Positions 55,555-63,940 of a stretch of 64,000 nt of DNA are shown one piece after another. Within the stretch, counting starts at the first letter, position 1, and each line of letters begins with the position of its first letter. The DNA is from JAJDIA01 sp031555145 (GTDB lineage: Bacteria; Bacteroidota; Bacteroidia; Bacteroidales; Tannerellaceae). The stretch spans positions 59,204 through 123,203 of the forward strand of contig JAVBUR010000054.1 of the NCBI GenBank assembly GCA_031555145.1. The letters run 5' to 3'. Below the pieces are notes generated by a model. The model saw only the letters and a program-made list of their open reading frames with translations. It was not told the DNA's origin and made no database searches. The translations under genes were made by a program, and so were the position numbers.

Positions 55555-57006
55555 TTATACACGTTCGAGCGTAGCTTTCAGGAACTCCCAGACCTTACCG
55601 ACGGAACCGATATGGATACGTTCGTCCGGCGAGTGGGGGAATTGCAGGTCGGGACCGATGGAGATCATATCCATTTTGGGGTACGCGCCTTGGATAATAC
55701 CACATTCCAGTCCGGCATGCATCACCTTGACGGAAGGTTCCTTGCCGAAAAGGTCGCTATAGGTATCCTTCATCAGTTGCAGGATCGGCGATTGGATATC
55801 GGGTTGCCAACCGTTGTATCCGCTGGCTTCTTCCACCTTGGCACCCGCCAGGGCAAAGGTACTCGAGAGACTGGAGCAAACGGCATCCTTCCGGGTTTCG
55901 GATGAACTGCGGATCAGCAACTTCACTTCGATCATTCCTTCCGATGATTTCACGATCGCCAGGTTGGACGATGATTCGACCGTTCCCGGGAAGTCATGTA
56001 ACATGCTGATCACTCCGTTCTGACACCCTTCCACCGCATTGATCAGGTCGTCCTGAATCTCTTCGGGTATCAGGGTGGCGGGCAGGTCAACCATTTCAGC
56101 CGTGAAATGGATATTATCTTCTATGCCGGCAAACTCCGTACGATAGAGTTCTTCATAATCAGCCACCAGTTCCCACAAGGTTTGTACCTCTCCATCGGGA
56201 ACAGTGATAATAGCAAACGCTTCGCGGGGAATGGCATTACGCAACGATCCACCATCGACCCACGACAGACGGGCGCCGTCGCTGACTGCCTCTTTCAGGA
56301 AACGGAACATCAGCTTATTCGCATTGGCACGTCCGAGGTGGATATCCACACCGGAGTGGCCGCCCTTCAATCCGGTGAGGCTGAGTTTCACTGCCACATC
56401 GCCTTCGGGGATATAGGTATCTTCTTTGTATTGGAACGAGACATTGAGATCGGCGCCACCGGCACAGCCGACGAAGAGTTCGCCTTCTTCTTCCGAGTCG
56501 CAATTAATCAGTGCTTCCGCTTTCAGGAAACCGGGTTTCAGGCCGAAAGCACCGTCCATACCGACTTCTTCGTCTATCGTGAAGAGGGCCTCCAGCGGGC
56601 CGTGTGTCAGTGTCGTGTCAGCCAGGGCAGCCATAGCAAAAGCCACTCCGATGCCGTTGTCGGCACCCAGGGTAGTGTCGCGGGCGGTCACCCATTCGCC
56701 TTCTATGTAGGCATCGATCGGATCGGTGGCGAAATTATGTTGCACCGAACTGTTCTTTTGCGGAACCATATCCAGGTGCGACTGCAGGACTACCGTCTTA
56801 CGTCCTTCCATTCCGGGGGTAGCCGGTTTACGGATCAATACGTTTCCAACTTCATCCTGCAAGGTTTCCAGTCCCAACCCTTTGCCAAATGCAACAACAT
56901 AACGGGCAACTTCTTCCATCTGTCCGGTTGGACGCGGAATCTGGGTAAGGTCATAGAAATAACCCCATACGGGCTTCGGAGATAGTTCTTTGATTTCAGT
57001 TGACAT
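55555..57006 (-). CDS. pepD: Aminoacyl-histidine dipeptidase (cytosol nonspecific dipeptidase)
   Basis: 483 residues, the usual PepD length. It is an M20-family zinc dipeptidase hydrolysing Xaa-His and other dipeptides in the cytoplasm. Metal ligands are recognisable: H77-L-D79-M (SHLDMVPQ), D116 (ADNGIGVA), E146/E147 (TIDEEVGMDG) and D174-type residue in INCDSEEEGE. AGLECGIIQGAYPKMDMISIGP contributes the C-terminal histidine region. It is monocistronic and convergent with the B12 operon. Confidence 0.95.
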   Translation of the reverse strand: MSTEIKELSPKPVWGYFYDLTQIPRPTGQMEEVARYVVAFGKGLGLETLQDEVGNVLIRKPATPGMEGRKTVVLQSHLDMVPQKNSSVQHNFATDPIDAYIEGEWVTARDTTLGADNGIGVAFAMAALADTTLTHGPLEALFTIDEEVGMDGAFGLKPGFLKAEALINCDSEEEGELFVGCAGGADLNVSFQYKEDTYIPEGDVAVKLSLTGLKGGHSGVDIHLGRANANKLMFRFLKEAVSDGARLSWVDGGSLRNAIPREAFAIITVPDGEVQTLWELVADYEELYRTEFAGIEDNIHFTAEMVDLPATLIPEEIQDDLINAVEGCQNGVISMLHDFPGTVESSSNLAIVKSSEGMIEVKLLIRSSSETRKDAVCSSLSSTFALAGAKVEEASGYNGWQPDIQSPILQLMKDTYSDLFGKEPSVKVMHAGLECGIIQGAYPKMDMISIGPDLQFPHSPDERIHIGSVGKVWEFLKATLERV

Positions 57007-57061
57007 AGAAGTGTGTGTTTAAAAGTTTATATAATGGTCATCTGACTCCCGGCTCGTCTCC

Positions 57062-58081
57062 TTATTCGGTTTCGAGGACAGGTTCCAGATTCTCCACTTT
57101 TCTGTTTGTCAGCGGCAGAGCTACGATACTGAACAGTCCGCAAAGACCGGTCCAGGCCGTTTGTGCCGTATGTACCACGAGAGCAAAAGCAGCGGCGTCA
57201 TTCTCATTCACGCCAAAGCAGACCAACGTGGCGATCACCATAAAATGCCAGGGGCCAATACCGCCCTGTACGGGAACGGCCACCCCGATACTGCTCATCG
57301 TAAAGGCAATAAGCCCTACCACGATCCCCAGGTCGCGGGTAAAGTCGAAGGCATAGAAGGTAATATAAAAGAAGAAGAAATAGCCTCCCCAAATCATCAG
57401 GGTGTACAGGATAAAGCGAAGCTTATGTTCCATCAACCACACCGACTTGATCCCTTCCCAGATATTGCCGAGCATCTTACGTGCTTTCTGTACCAACGTA
57501 AAGTGCTGCATATAGGAGAATACAAACCAGATGATGGTAGCGGCCACAATCACCACCGCATAAATCCACATGGAATCGAACATCGTATAAAAGCCTTCCA
57601 CCAGATCCGGGTTCTTGGCAAAGAAGCGCTTAAAGAAACCGATATTGAACACAAAGATAAAGAAGGTGATCGACCCAACCATGACCGTATCCGACACCCG
57701 GTCGATCAACAATGTGCCGAACAGTTTGGTAAATGATATCTTATGGTATTTAGTCAGCACACCACAGCGCCAGATCTCTCCCACGCGCGGCAATACCAGG
57801 TTGACGGCATAATTTCCCAGTACGGCATGGATCGCATTACTTTTCTTGTATTTCTCGCCCAGCGAGTCGATCAACAACGCCCAACGGAATCCGCGCGCAA
57901 TATTGGCGCCCAGCCCGAACAACAACGAAAACAGGATAATATCGTAGCGCACACCCTTCTTAATAACCAGCCATATCTCCGTTAAATCAAGGTCGCGATA
58001 AAGGAACCATAGGAGTAAACAGCCGAAAGCTAAGGGTAGAATAACCTTTGCAGCAGTACGTAGTATGCTTTTAAAATCCAT
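57062..58081 (-). CDS. Flippase-like membrane protein (UPF0104 / LPG synthase TM domain)
   Basis: 339 residues with about eight hydrophobic segments. It matches the lysylphosphatidylglycerol-synthase transmembrane family (UPF0104): SLLFGLGANIARGFRWALLIDSLG-like region, GNYAVNLVLPRVGEIWRCGVLTKY (about 90-113), LIDRVSDTVMV and GVAVPVQGGIGPWHFMV. It lacks the soluble aminoacyl-transferase domain, so it is probably a lipid-linked substrate flippase rather than an LPG synthase. It is divergent from ksgA and has a facing promoter. Confidence 0.85.
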   Translation of the reverse strand: MDFKSILRTAAKVILPLAFGCLLLWFLYRDLDLTEIWLVIKKGVRYDIILFSLLFGLGANIARGFRWALLIDSLGEKYKKSNAIHAVLGNYAVNLVLPRVGEIWRCGVLTKYHKISFTKLFGTLLIDRVSDTVMVGSITFFIFVFNIGFFKRFFAKNPDLVEGFYTMFDSMWIYAVVIVAATIIWFVFSYMQHFTLVQKARKMLGNIWEGIKSVWLMEHKLRFILYTLMIWGGYFFFFYITFYAFDFTRDLGIVVGLIAFTMSSIGVAVPVQGGIGPWHFMVIATLVCFGVNENDAAAFALVVHTAQTAWTGLCGLFSIVALPLTNRKVENLEPVLETE

Positions 58082-58110
58082 CCCGAATAGAGTACTTTAA
58101 ATTTTTATTG

Positions 58111-58118
58111 TACTTTTG
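58111..58118 (+). promoter_or_regulatory. -7 box for ksgA-mgtE
   Basis: TACTTTTG, a perfect TAnnTTTG, 45 bp upstream of the ksgA ATG and only 8 bp from the opposing box at 58127-58134. Confidence 0.5.
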
Positions 58119-58126
58119 TACACCCG

Positions 58127-58134
58127 CAAAGATA
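58127..58134 (-). promoter_or_regulatory. -7 box for the flippase-like gene
   Basis: TATCTTTG on the minus strand, 46 bp upstream of the flippase-like ATG. It faces the ksgA box, so simultaneous initiation from both looks sterically difficult. Confidence 0.5.
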
Positions 58135-58162
58135 TACATTAATTTTAAACACCCGCGCTCAA

Positions 58163-58987
58163 ATGAGATTCGTTAAGCCTAAAAAAGCCCTCGGGCAACA
58201 TTTCCTGAAGGATCTGCAGATCGCCCGGCGCATCGCGGATACGCTGGAGGCTTACCAGTCGCTGCCTGCTTTGGAGGTAGGGCCGGGTATGGGTGTGCTT
58301 ACCCAGTTCCTGCTCGAAGCAGGTCACGACCTGACGGTAGTGGAACTGGATATGGAGTCGGTCGACTACCTCGAACAGCATTACCCCGCTTTGGAAGGGA
58401 AGATCGTAGCCGACGATTTCCTCCGTCTCGACCTTTCCCGCCTCTTTCCCGATCAATTCACCGTGATCGGTAATTACCCTTACAATATTTCCAGCCAGAT
58501 ATTTTTCAAAGTACTCGATTACAAAGACCGTATCCCCTGCTGTTCGGGCATGATCCAGAAAGAAGTAGGCGAACGGCTCGCTGCCGGCCCCGGTAGTAAG
58601 ACGTACGGTATCCTGAGCGTACTGATCCAGGTATGGTATGATGTGGAATACCTCTTCACCGTGAGTGAAAAGGTGTTCGACCCTCCGCCGAAAGTGAAAA
58701 GCGCCGTGGTGCGCATGGTAAGGAACAAACGAACCGATCTGGGATGCGATGAGAAACTGTTTAAGACAGTGGTCAAAACATCCTTCAACCAACGACGAAA
58801 GACATTGCGTAATTCCATGAAGCCGTTGTTGGGCAAAGACTGTCCGCACTACGCCCTACCAATCTTCGACAAACGTCCCGAGCAACTCTCCATCGAGCAG
58901 TTTATCGAGCTGACCCTCTTGTCGAACGACTACCTGAGAACTGTAAATGAAACAGGAACCACCGTAAAACAAACCGAGGATGATTGA
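58163..58987 (+). CDS. ksgA: 16S rRNA adenine(1518/1519) dimethyltransferase RsmA
   Basis: 274 residues. It dimethylates two adjacent adenines near the 3' end of 16S rRNA during 30S assembly. The N-terminus MRFVKPKKALGQHFLKD is diagnostic. The SAM motif EVGPGMGVLT is at 38-47 and the catalytic NYPYNIS (104-110) matches the family NLPYNIS with leucine replaced by tyrosine, a variant I believe is common in Bacteroidetes. EKVFDPPPKVKSAVVRM completes the signature. It overlaps mgtE by 8 bp. Confidence 0.96.
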   Translation: MRFVKPKKALGQHFLKDLQIARRIADTLEAYQSLPALEVGPGMGVLTQFLLEAGHDLTVVELDMESVDYLEQHYPALEGKIVADDFLRLDLSRLFPDQFTVIGNYPYNISSQIFFKVLDYKDRIPCCSGMIQKEVGERLAAGPGSKTYGILSVLIQVWYDVEYLFTVSEKVFDPPPKVKSAVVRMVRNKRTDLGCDEKLFKTVVKTSFNQRRKTLRNSMKPLLGKDCPHYALPIFDKRPEQLSIEQFIELTLLSNDYLRTVNETGTTVKQTEDD

Positions 58988-60326
58988 AATCACCAAAGAC
59001 TACATAGAACACTTGAGTACCCTGATCGGGGAAAAAGGCGACGACCAGTTGAAAGTCCTGCTCGACGACCTGCACCCCGCAGATATCGCCGAGTTGTACC
59101 ATGAACTGAACCTCGCCGAAACCAAATACCTCTACCTGCTGCTCGATGGCGAAAAGGCGGCCGACGTCCTGATGGAACTCGACGACGACGAACGCCATAA
59201 GCTGTTGAAAGAGCTTCCGCCCGAATTTATCGCCAAGCGCTTCGTCGACAATATGGAAACCGACGATGCCGTTGACCTGATGCGTGAACTCGACGAAGAC
59301 ACACAGGAAGAGATCCTCTCGCATATCGAAGACGTGGAACAGGCCGGCGACATTGTCGACCTCTTGAAATACGACGAAGACACCGCCGGGGGGTTGATGG
59401 GTACCGAGATGATTGTGGTCAACGAAAACTGGAGTATGCCCCAATGCATCGACGAAATGCGCAAGCAGGCCGAAGATATGGACGAGATCTACTACGTATA
59501 TGTGGTAGACGACGACGAACGCCTCCGCGGCGTCCTTCCCCTCCAGCGTCTCATCACCAACCCGTCCATCTCCAAGATCAAGCACGTGATGAAGAAAGAA
59601 CCCATCGTCGTGCGCGACAGTGACAGTATTGAAGAAGTAGCGCAGGCGATCGAGAAGTATGACCTCGTGGCGCTTCCCGTTGTTGACAGCATCGGACGCC
59701 TGATCGGCCGTATCACGATCGACGACGTGATGGACGAAATCCGCGAGCAACATGAACGCGACTACCAGTTGGCTTCCGGTATCTCGCAAGACGTGGAAAC
59801 AACCGACAACGTCTTCATCCAAACCGCCGCCCGCCTGCCCTGGCTGCTGATCGGAATGATCGGTGGATTGGGCAATTCCGTCATCCTCGGTGGATTTGAA
59901 GGCAGCTTTGCCAACAACCCCAAGATGGCACTTTTCATCCCGTTGATTGGTGGCACCGGCGGGAATGTCGGTATCCAGTCGTCGGCTATCGTGGTGCAGG
60001 GCTTAGCCAACAACTCCCTGAAGGCCGGCAATATCATCCCGCAGATATTGAAAGAATCGGCCGTGGCGCTGATCAACGCCAGTATCATCAGCCTCGTGGT
60101 GTTCATATACAACTTCTTTACGCTGGGCGATCGGGCGATTACGGCCTCCGTCTCGTTGAGCCTCTTTGCCGTCGTTATTTTCGCCAGTCTGTTCGGTACA
60201 CTGGTGCCGATGACGCTCGACCGGCTGAAGATCGATCCGGCTTTGGCCACAGGCCCTTTCATCAGTATCACGAACGACATTATCGGGATGATGGTTTATA
60301 TGTTCATCGCTTCCATGCTGCTTTGA
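58980..60326 (+). CDS. mgtE: Magnesium transporter MgtE
   Basis: 448 residues. The cytoplasmic N domain (about 1-130) has the superhelical repeats HPADIAELYHEL and LPPEFIAKRFVDNMETDDAVDLM; tandem CBS domains follow (about 135-255), then five transmembrane helices with the pore phrase IPLIGGTGGNVGIQSSAIVVQGLA. MgtE is a homodimeric Mg2+ channel that closes when the cytoplasmic domains bind Mg2+. Its start lies inside ksgA, so the two are co-translated. Confidence 0.95.
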   Translation: MIEITKDYIEHLSTLIGEKGDDQLKVLLDDLHPADIAELYHELNLAETKYLYLLLDGEKAADVLMELDDDERHKLLKELPPEFIAKRFVDNMETDDAVDLMRELDEDTQEEILSHIEDVEQAGDIVDLLKYDEDTAGGLMGTEMIVVNENWSMPQCIDEMRKQAEDMDEIYYVYVVDDDERLRGVLPLQRLITNPSISKIKHVMKKEPIVVRDSDSIEEVAQAIEKYDLVALPVVDSIGRLIGRITIDDVMDEIREQHERDYQLASGISQDVETTDNVFIQTAARLPWLLIGMIGGLGNSVILGGFEGSFANNPKMALFIPLIGGTGGNVGIQSSAIVVQGLANNSLKAGNIIPQILKESAVALINASIISLVVFIYNFFTLGDRAITASVSLSLFAVVIFASLFGTLVPMTLDRLKIDPALATGPFISITNDIIGMMVYMFIASMLL

Positions 60327-60369
60327 ACCGTTTTTTGGAGATTTATTACACCGGAAACATATGATTTTC

Positions 60370-60400
60370 TTGTGGTTGTAAGATGAATGTCTTACTTTTG
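60370..60400 (+). promoter_or_regulatory. Promoter for efp
   Basis: TTG at 60370-60372, then 20 bp, then TACTTTTG at 60393-60400: a good Bacteroidetes -33/-7 pair. The leader to the efp ATG is about 60 nt. Confidence 0.6.
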
Positions 60401-60467
60401 CACTCGGATGGGGGCAAACCCCGCTATACATTGTATTATATTAATTAAATCTATAGATTCAGAATTT

Positions 60468-61031
60468 ATGGCAACTACTGCTGATTTTAGAAACGGAATG
60501 TGCCTCGATATCGATGGTCAATACTTCTTTATCACCGAAGTCCTGCATGTAAAACCAGGAAAAGGACCGGCTTTCGTACGGACCAAACTGAAAAGCGTCA
60601 CAACCGGCCGCGTACTCGACAAGACCTGGAACTCAGGCGTGAAGGTAGAAGAAGTACGCATCGAACGCCGCCCGTACCAATTCCTGTACAAAGACGATAT
60701 GGGTCTGAACTTCATGCACCCCGAATCGTTCGAACAAATCACGATCAACGGCGACCTGATTGAAGGCGTACAATTCCTGCGCGAAGGCGATATGGTGGAA
60801 GCAATGGTTCATGCAGCCAGTGAAACCGTCCTGACCTGCGAGCTCCCCGCTCACGTGGTGCTGACAGTGACCTACACCGAACCGGGCCTGAAAGGCGATA
60901 CCGCCACCAACACATTGAAACCCGCAACCGTTGAAACAGGCGCCGAAGTACGCGTTCCGCTGTTCATCAACGAAGGCGAAAAGATCGAACTCGACACACG
61001 CACCGGTGGATACATCGGTCGTGTAAAATAG
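60468..61031 (+). CDS. efp: Translation elongation factor P
   Basis: 187 residues from the ATG at 60468 (MATTADFRNGM), the normal EF-P length; the longer in-frame start lies inside the promoter. EF-P relieves ribosome stalling at proline runs. It has three beta-barrel domains; the tip loop HVKPGKGPAF carries the conserved lysine K32, the site that is modified in many bacteria. No EpmA/EpmB-like modification genes are in the window. The C-terminal signature INEGEKIELDTRTGGYIGR is present. Confidence 0.97.
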   Translation: MATTADFRNGMCLDIDGQYFFITEVLHVKPGKGPAFVRTKLKSVTTGRVLDKTWNSGVKVEEVRIERRPYQFLYKDDMGLNFMHPESFEQITINGDLIEGVQFLREGDMVEAMVHAASETVLTCELPAHVVLTVTYTEPGLKGDTATNTLKPATVETGAEVRVPLFINEGEKIELDTRTGGYIGRVK

Positions 61032-61062
61032 TACAATGGTTAGCGATTAATGAGTAATGAGT

Positions 61063-61090
61063 AGTGGGGCAGGCCGGATGGCCCCCCACT
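61063..61090. terminator. Hairpin after efp
   Basis: AGTGGGG (61063-61069) pairs with CCCCACT (61084-61090), enclosing GGCC-ggat-GGCC, a stem of 11 bp with a 2-nt bulge. There is no T-run, so it may be a processing or stability element rather than a true intrinsic terminator. Confidence 0.5.
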
Positions 61091-61136
61091 TCATCGTTGA
61101 TCGTTTATATTAGTCGTTAGCCTTATTCCTTAATCT

Positions 61137-61841
61137 ATGAACGAAAGAACCTCCAAACAGCTCCCCATCACGCAATGGGCAGTAGAAGACCGGCCTCGTG
61201 AGAAAATGCTGCAACAGGGAGCCTCTGCGCTCTCCGACGCCGAATTGCTGGCAATCCTGATCGGATCGGGCAACAGCGATGAATCGGCTGTACAACTCTC
61301 TCAACGTATCCTCCACTCCGTCGATAACAACCTGAACGAACTAGGCAAACGCTCGGTCAGCGAACTCGCCGACAGCTTCAAAGGCATCGGTACGGCCAAA
61401 GGTGTGACCATTGCCGCCGCCCTCGAACTCGGCCGCCGACGCAATGCCGGCGAGCCCCTCCAACGACCGGCTATCCGGTGTAGCAAAGACGGCTACCTCC
61501 TGCTCCACCCCCAACTCTGCGACCTGCCGCACGAAGAACTCTGGGCCGCCTTCACCAACCGTGCCGCCAAGGTGATCGGTAAGACGCGCATCAGCCAGGG
61601 CGGACTGACCGGTACAACAGCCGACCTGCGTATCATCCTCAAATCGGCCATCGACGTCCGCGCCTCCGGTATCGTGCTCTTCCACAACCATCCGTCGGGC
61701 AACCACCGCCCCAGCCCGCAGGACGACGACCTGACGCAGCGCCTGCAAAAAGCCGTCGGCCTGCTCGACATCCGTCTGCTCGACCATATCATCATCGCCG
61801 ACCACCTCTACTACAGCTACGCCGACGAGGGACGGCTCTGA
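61137..61841 (+). CDS. radC: RadC-family JAB/MPN domain protein
   Basis: 234 residues. The N-terminal helix-hairpin-helix region (SVSELADSFKGIGTAKGVTIAAALELG) is followed by the JAB1/MPN metalloprotease-like motif with E133 and H183-N-H185-P-S-G, ending in D196. The fold is that of a zinc-dependent deubiquitinase-like hydrolase, but the enzymatic role of RadC is unproven; the original link to DNA repair is doubtful. It stands between efp and a DUF59 gene on the same strand. Confidence 0.93.
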   Translation: MNERTSKQLPITQWAVEDRPREKMLQQGASALSDAELLAILIGSGNSDESAVQLSQRILHSVDNNLNELGKRSVSELADSFKGIGTAKGVTIAAALELGRRRNAGEPLQRPAIRCSKDGYLLLHPQLCDLPHEELWAAFTNRAAKVIGKTRISQGGLTGTTADLRIILKSAIDVRASGIVLFHNHPSGNHRPSPQDDDLTQRLQKAVGLLDIRLLDHIIIADHLYYSYADEGRL

Positions 61842-61888
61842 CCGGAAACATTTTCGGCCGCCGTCCGGTTTTACTAAAGAGAATCATG

Positions 61889-61896
61889 TATCTTTG
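61889..61896 (+). promoter_or_regulatory. -7 box for the DUF59 gene
   Basis: TATCTTTG, a perfect TAnnTTTG, 26 bp upstream of the ATG at 61922. Confidence 0.5.
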
Positions 61897-61921
61897 TAGC
61901 CGAACGAGCAAACGAAAAGAG

Positions 61922-62239
61922 ATGAACAACGAATTCCTGCAGACAGAAGAAGCGATCGTCGCCATGCTGAAGACCGTATACGACCCGGAGATCCCGGTCA
62001 ATGTATATGATCTGGGCCTGATCTATAAGATCGACGTCGACGACGCGATGCACGTCCGCATCGATATGACCCTTACCGCCCCCAACTGTCCGGCCGCCGA
62101 CTTCCTGGTGGAAGACGTACGGATGAAAGTCGAATCGGTGGAAGGCATCCGGAGCGTCGATATCAACCTGGTGTTCGAACCCGAATGGACAAAGGATATG
62201 CTTTCGGAAGAAGCCAAGCTCGAACTCGGTTTCTTCTAA
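61922..62239 (+). CDS. DUF59 / SUF-system Fe-S assembly protein
   Basis: 105 residues from the ATG at 61922 (MNNEFLQTEEAIVAMLK). It matches the MIP18/DUF59 family in YDPEIPVNVYDLGLIYKIDV, LTAPNCPAADFLVEDV (with the reactive cysteine, about residue 57) and VDINLVFEPEWTKDMLSEEAKLELG. These proteins help mature iron-sulfur proteins, often from within suf operons; here no suf genes are adjacent. The lpxH ATG follows its stop by 13 bp. Confidence 0.9.
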   Translation: MNNEFLQTEEAIVAMLKTVYDPEIPVNVYDLGLIYKIDVDDAMHVRIDMTLTAPNCPAADFLVEDVRMKVESVEGIRSVDINLVFEPEWTKDMLSEEAKLELGFF

Positions 62240-62252
62240 ACAGATACGGCGC

Positions 62253-63032
62253 ATGGAAACCACCCGGAAGAAAATCTATTTTGTATCAGACGCCCACCTC
62301 GGCGCCCGGTTCCATCGGGATCCGCGGGTGGTAGAGAAGCACCTTGTCCGCTGGCTCGACCAGGTCAAGGCCGACGCCGCTGCTGTCTGGTTCCTGGGTG
62401 ATATTTTCGACTACTGGTATGAATACAAGTATGTCGCCCCCAAAGGCCATGTCCGTTTCCTCGGCAAAGTGGCCGAGTTGTCCGACAGCGGCATCGACAT
62501 CCATTTCTTTATCGGCAACCACGACATCTGGATGTTCGACTACCTCCCGCAGGAGATCGGCGCCACCATCCACCGCGAACCGCTGACCGTCGACCTCCTT
62601 GGCCGTCGCTTCTTCCTCGCCCACGGCGACGAGGTAGACGACCGCAGCCGCAGCTTCCGCCTCATCCGCGCCATCTTCCGCAACCGCTTCTGCCAATGGC
62701 TCTATGCCGGTATCCATCCCCGGTGGACGTTCGGCTTCGCCCTCGGTTGGTCGCACAACAGCCGCAAAAGCGGACTCGAAAAGCAAGCCACCCAACCCTA
62801 CAAAACAGGCGACGACTCGGCCTACCTCGTCCACTTCGCCACGTCCTATCTCCAAACCCACCCCGACATCAACTTCTTCCTCTTCGGCCATTGCCACGTG
62901 CTGCTCGACCAGGCGCTTTCACCCACCTGCCGCCTCCTGGTTGCCGGCGACTGGATGACCCTCTTCTCCTACATCGAATGGGATGGCGACACCCTCACCC
63001 TCCGCCAGTTCGGGCAACCGGACGAGCAGTAA
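62253..63032 (+). CDS. lpxH: UDP-2,3-diacylglucosamine diphosphatase (LpxH-type)
   Basis: 259 residues of a calcineurin-like phosphoesterase. Metal-binding motifs are FVSDAHLG (D13, H15), FLGDIFDYW (G49-D50), IGNHDIWM (88-91), AHGDEVDD (124-127) and FGHCH near residue 213. LpxH hydrolyses UDP-diacylglucosamine to lipid X in lipid A synthesis at the inner membrane. Length fits LpxH rather than general phosphoesterases. It is the last gene in the window, followed by 968 bp without genes. Confidence 0.9.
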   Translation: METTRKKIYFVSDAHLGARFHRDPRVVEKHLVRWLDQVKADAAAVWFLGDIFDYWYEYKYVAPKGHVRFLGKVAELSDSGIDIHFFIGNHDIWMFDYLPQEIGATIHREPLTVDLLGRRFFLAHGDEVDDRSRSFRLIRAIFRNRFCQWLYAGIHPRWTFGFALGWSHNSRKSGLEKQATQPYKTGDDSAYLVHFATSYLQTHPDINFFLFGHCHVLLDQALSPTCRLLVAGDWMTLFSYIEWDGDTLTLRQFGQPDEQ

Positions 63033-63302
63033 ACCGCGCCGGTTCACAGTTGTTCACAGCCGCAGTGTATCGCATTCAAAAAACGCCCATTCCATCGCAA
63101 AAAACCGCCCCTCTCACCCTATAAACAACCGACACATACAAACCTCCTACACTCCTACATTTCCGGCATAACCATACTCGTGCCCAACCACTTAACCGAT
63201 GTATACCTGTCCCAAACCCTACACCCATCCTACATCCCCCGTTACACAGCTCCGCTTTATCCGGATTGGAAGCTATTTACCACAACACGGCTACTCGCAG
63301 TA

Positions 63303-63477
63303 GTTTCATTAGCATGAAACTTTTTGTTTCACCTATTGAAACTCTCAGTTTCACCTATTGAAACTCTCAGTTTCACCCTTTGGAACTAAAAGTTTCACCG
63401 TGTGGAACTAAAAGTTTCATCAGCATGAAACAAAGTGTTTCACCCTTTGGAACAAAAAGTTTCATGCAGATGAAACT
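63303..63477. repeat. 22-bp-period palindrome array, copy 2
   Basis: Fifteen-base palindromes of the form GRAACtnnnnGTTTC start at 63316, 63338, 63360, 63382, 63404, 63427, 63449 and (partial) 63472. Examples are GAAACTCTCAGTTTC twice and GGAACTAAAAGTTTC twice. Spacers are 7-8 nt (ACCTATT, ACCCTTT, ACCGTGT, ATCAGCAT, ATGCAGAT). Arms are conserved while the central bases vary between units. Confidence 0.85.
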
Positions 63478-63607
63478 CTTCCGGCACCATCGTCTCGACT
63501 TCGCACACACGTTTTCGCATGCAGACAGCTTATAATTTGTAAGCCTATTTTAGGATTAACACAAAAAACTGTCAACCAAAATCAGGACGACACAGTGATG
63601 CTGCGTT

Positions 63608-63722
63608 GTGACAGATGTGGCAGCAAATTGCCCCAAAAACGGATCTGTCACACGTATCTGTCACCCACCCAATCCTCTCGCTACCAGAACGATAATACTA
63701 TCCGTGTGACAGCGTGACAGAT
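63608..63722. repeat. Cluster of ATCTGTCAC / GTGACAGAT motifs
   Basis: Complete copies are at 63608-63616 (GTGACAGAT), 63643-63651 and 63656-63664 (ATCTGTCAC) and 63714-63722 (GTGACAGAT), with a partial copy at 63706-63712. The two ATCTGTCAC copies are 13 bp apart. A single copy occurs in module copy 1 at 44127-44135. Confidence 0.7.
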
Positions 63723-63789
63723 AATTTCCAAAAAAAACCTCGTGTAGAAGGAAAAAGCCCGTCGATCCGCAAAGGGCAGGGTACCGGAT
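63714..63789 (+). repeat. Conserved block of the composite module, copy 2
   Basis: It begins GTGACAGAT, contains CCTCGTGTAGA and GATCCGCAAAGGGCAG, and ends ACCGGAT. It aligns with the reverse complement of 44062-44135. Confidence 0.7.
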
Positions 63790-63940
63790 ATTCTTCAGCA
63801 CTTGAATGCTTTTCAGGTGTAGTGCGTAGCGTATTTGTTTGTTGCAAGGAGAGTATCCTGGATAATAGTGTGTAAGGCTATCTGGGCTCCCCGCCTTTCA
63901 AGCTACTCTTTATACACATCTTTTTGTGGCGCTTTGGCAT

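Noticed and set aside
62286..62897. 203-codon open frame antisense to lpxH
   Set aside because: Low-complexity E/V/A-rich product mirroring the GC-biased codons of lpxH; the sense gene has all catalytic motifs.
63033..63300. tRNA or other RNA gene after lpxH
   Set aside because: No cloverleaf pairing or T-loop GGTTCnAnnCC pattern found; the sequence shows no identifiable structure.
63303..63477. CRISPR array
   Set aside because: Spacers are only 7-8 nt, repeats are 15-bp palindromes with variable centres, and there are no cas genes nearby.
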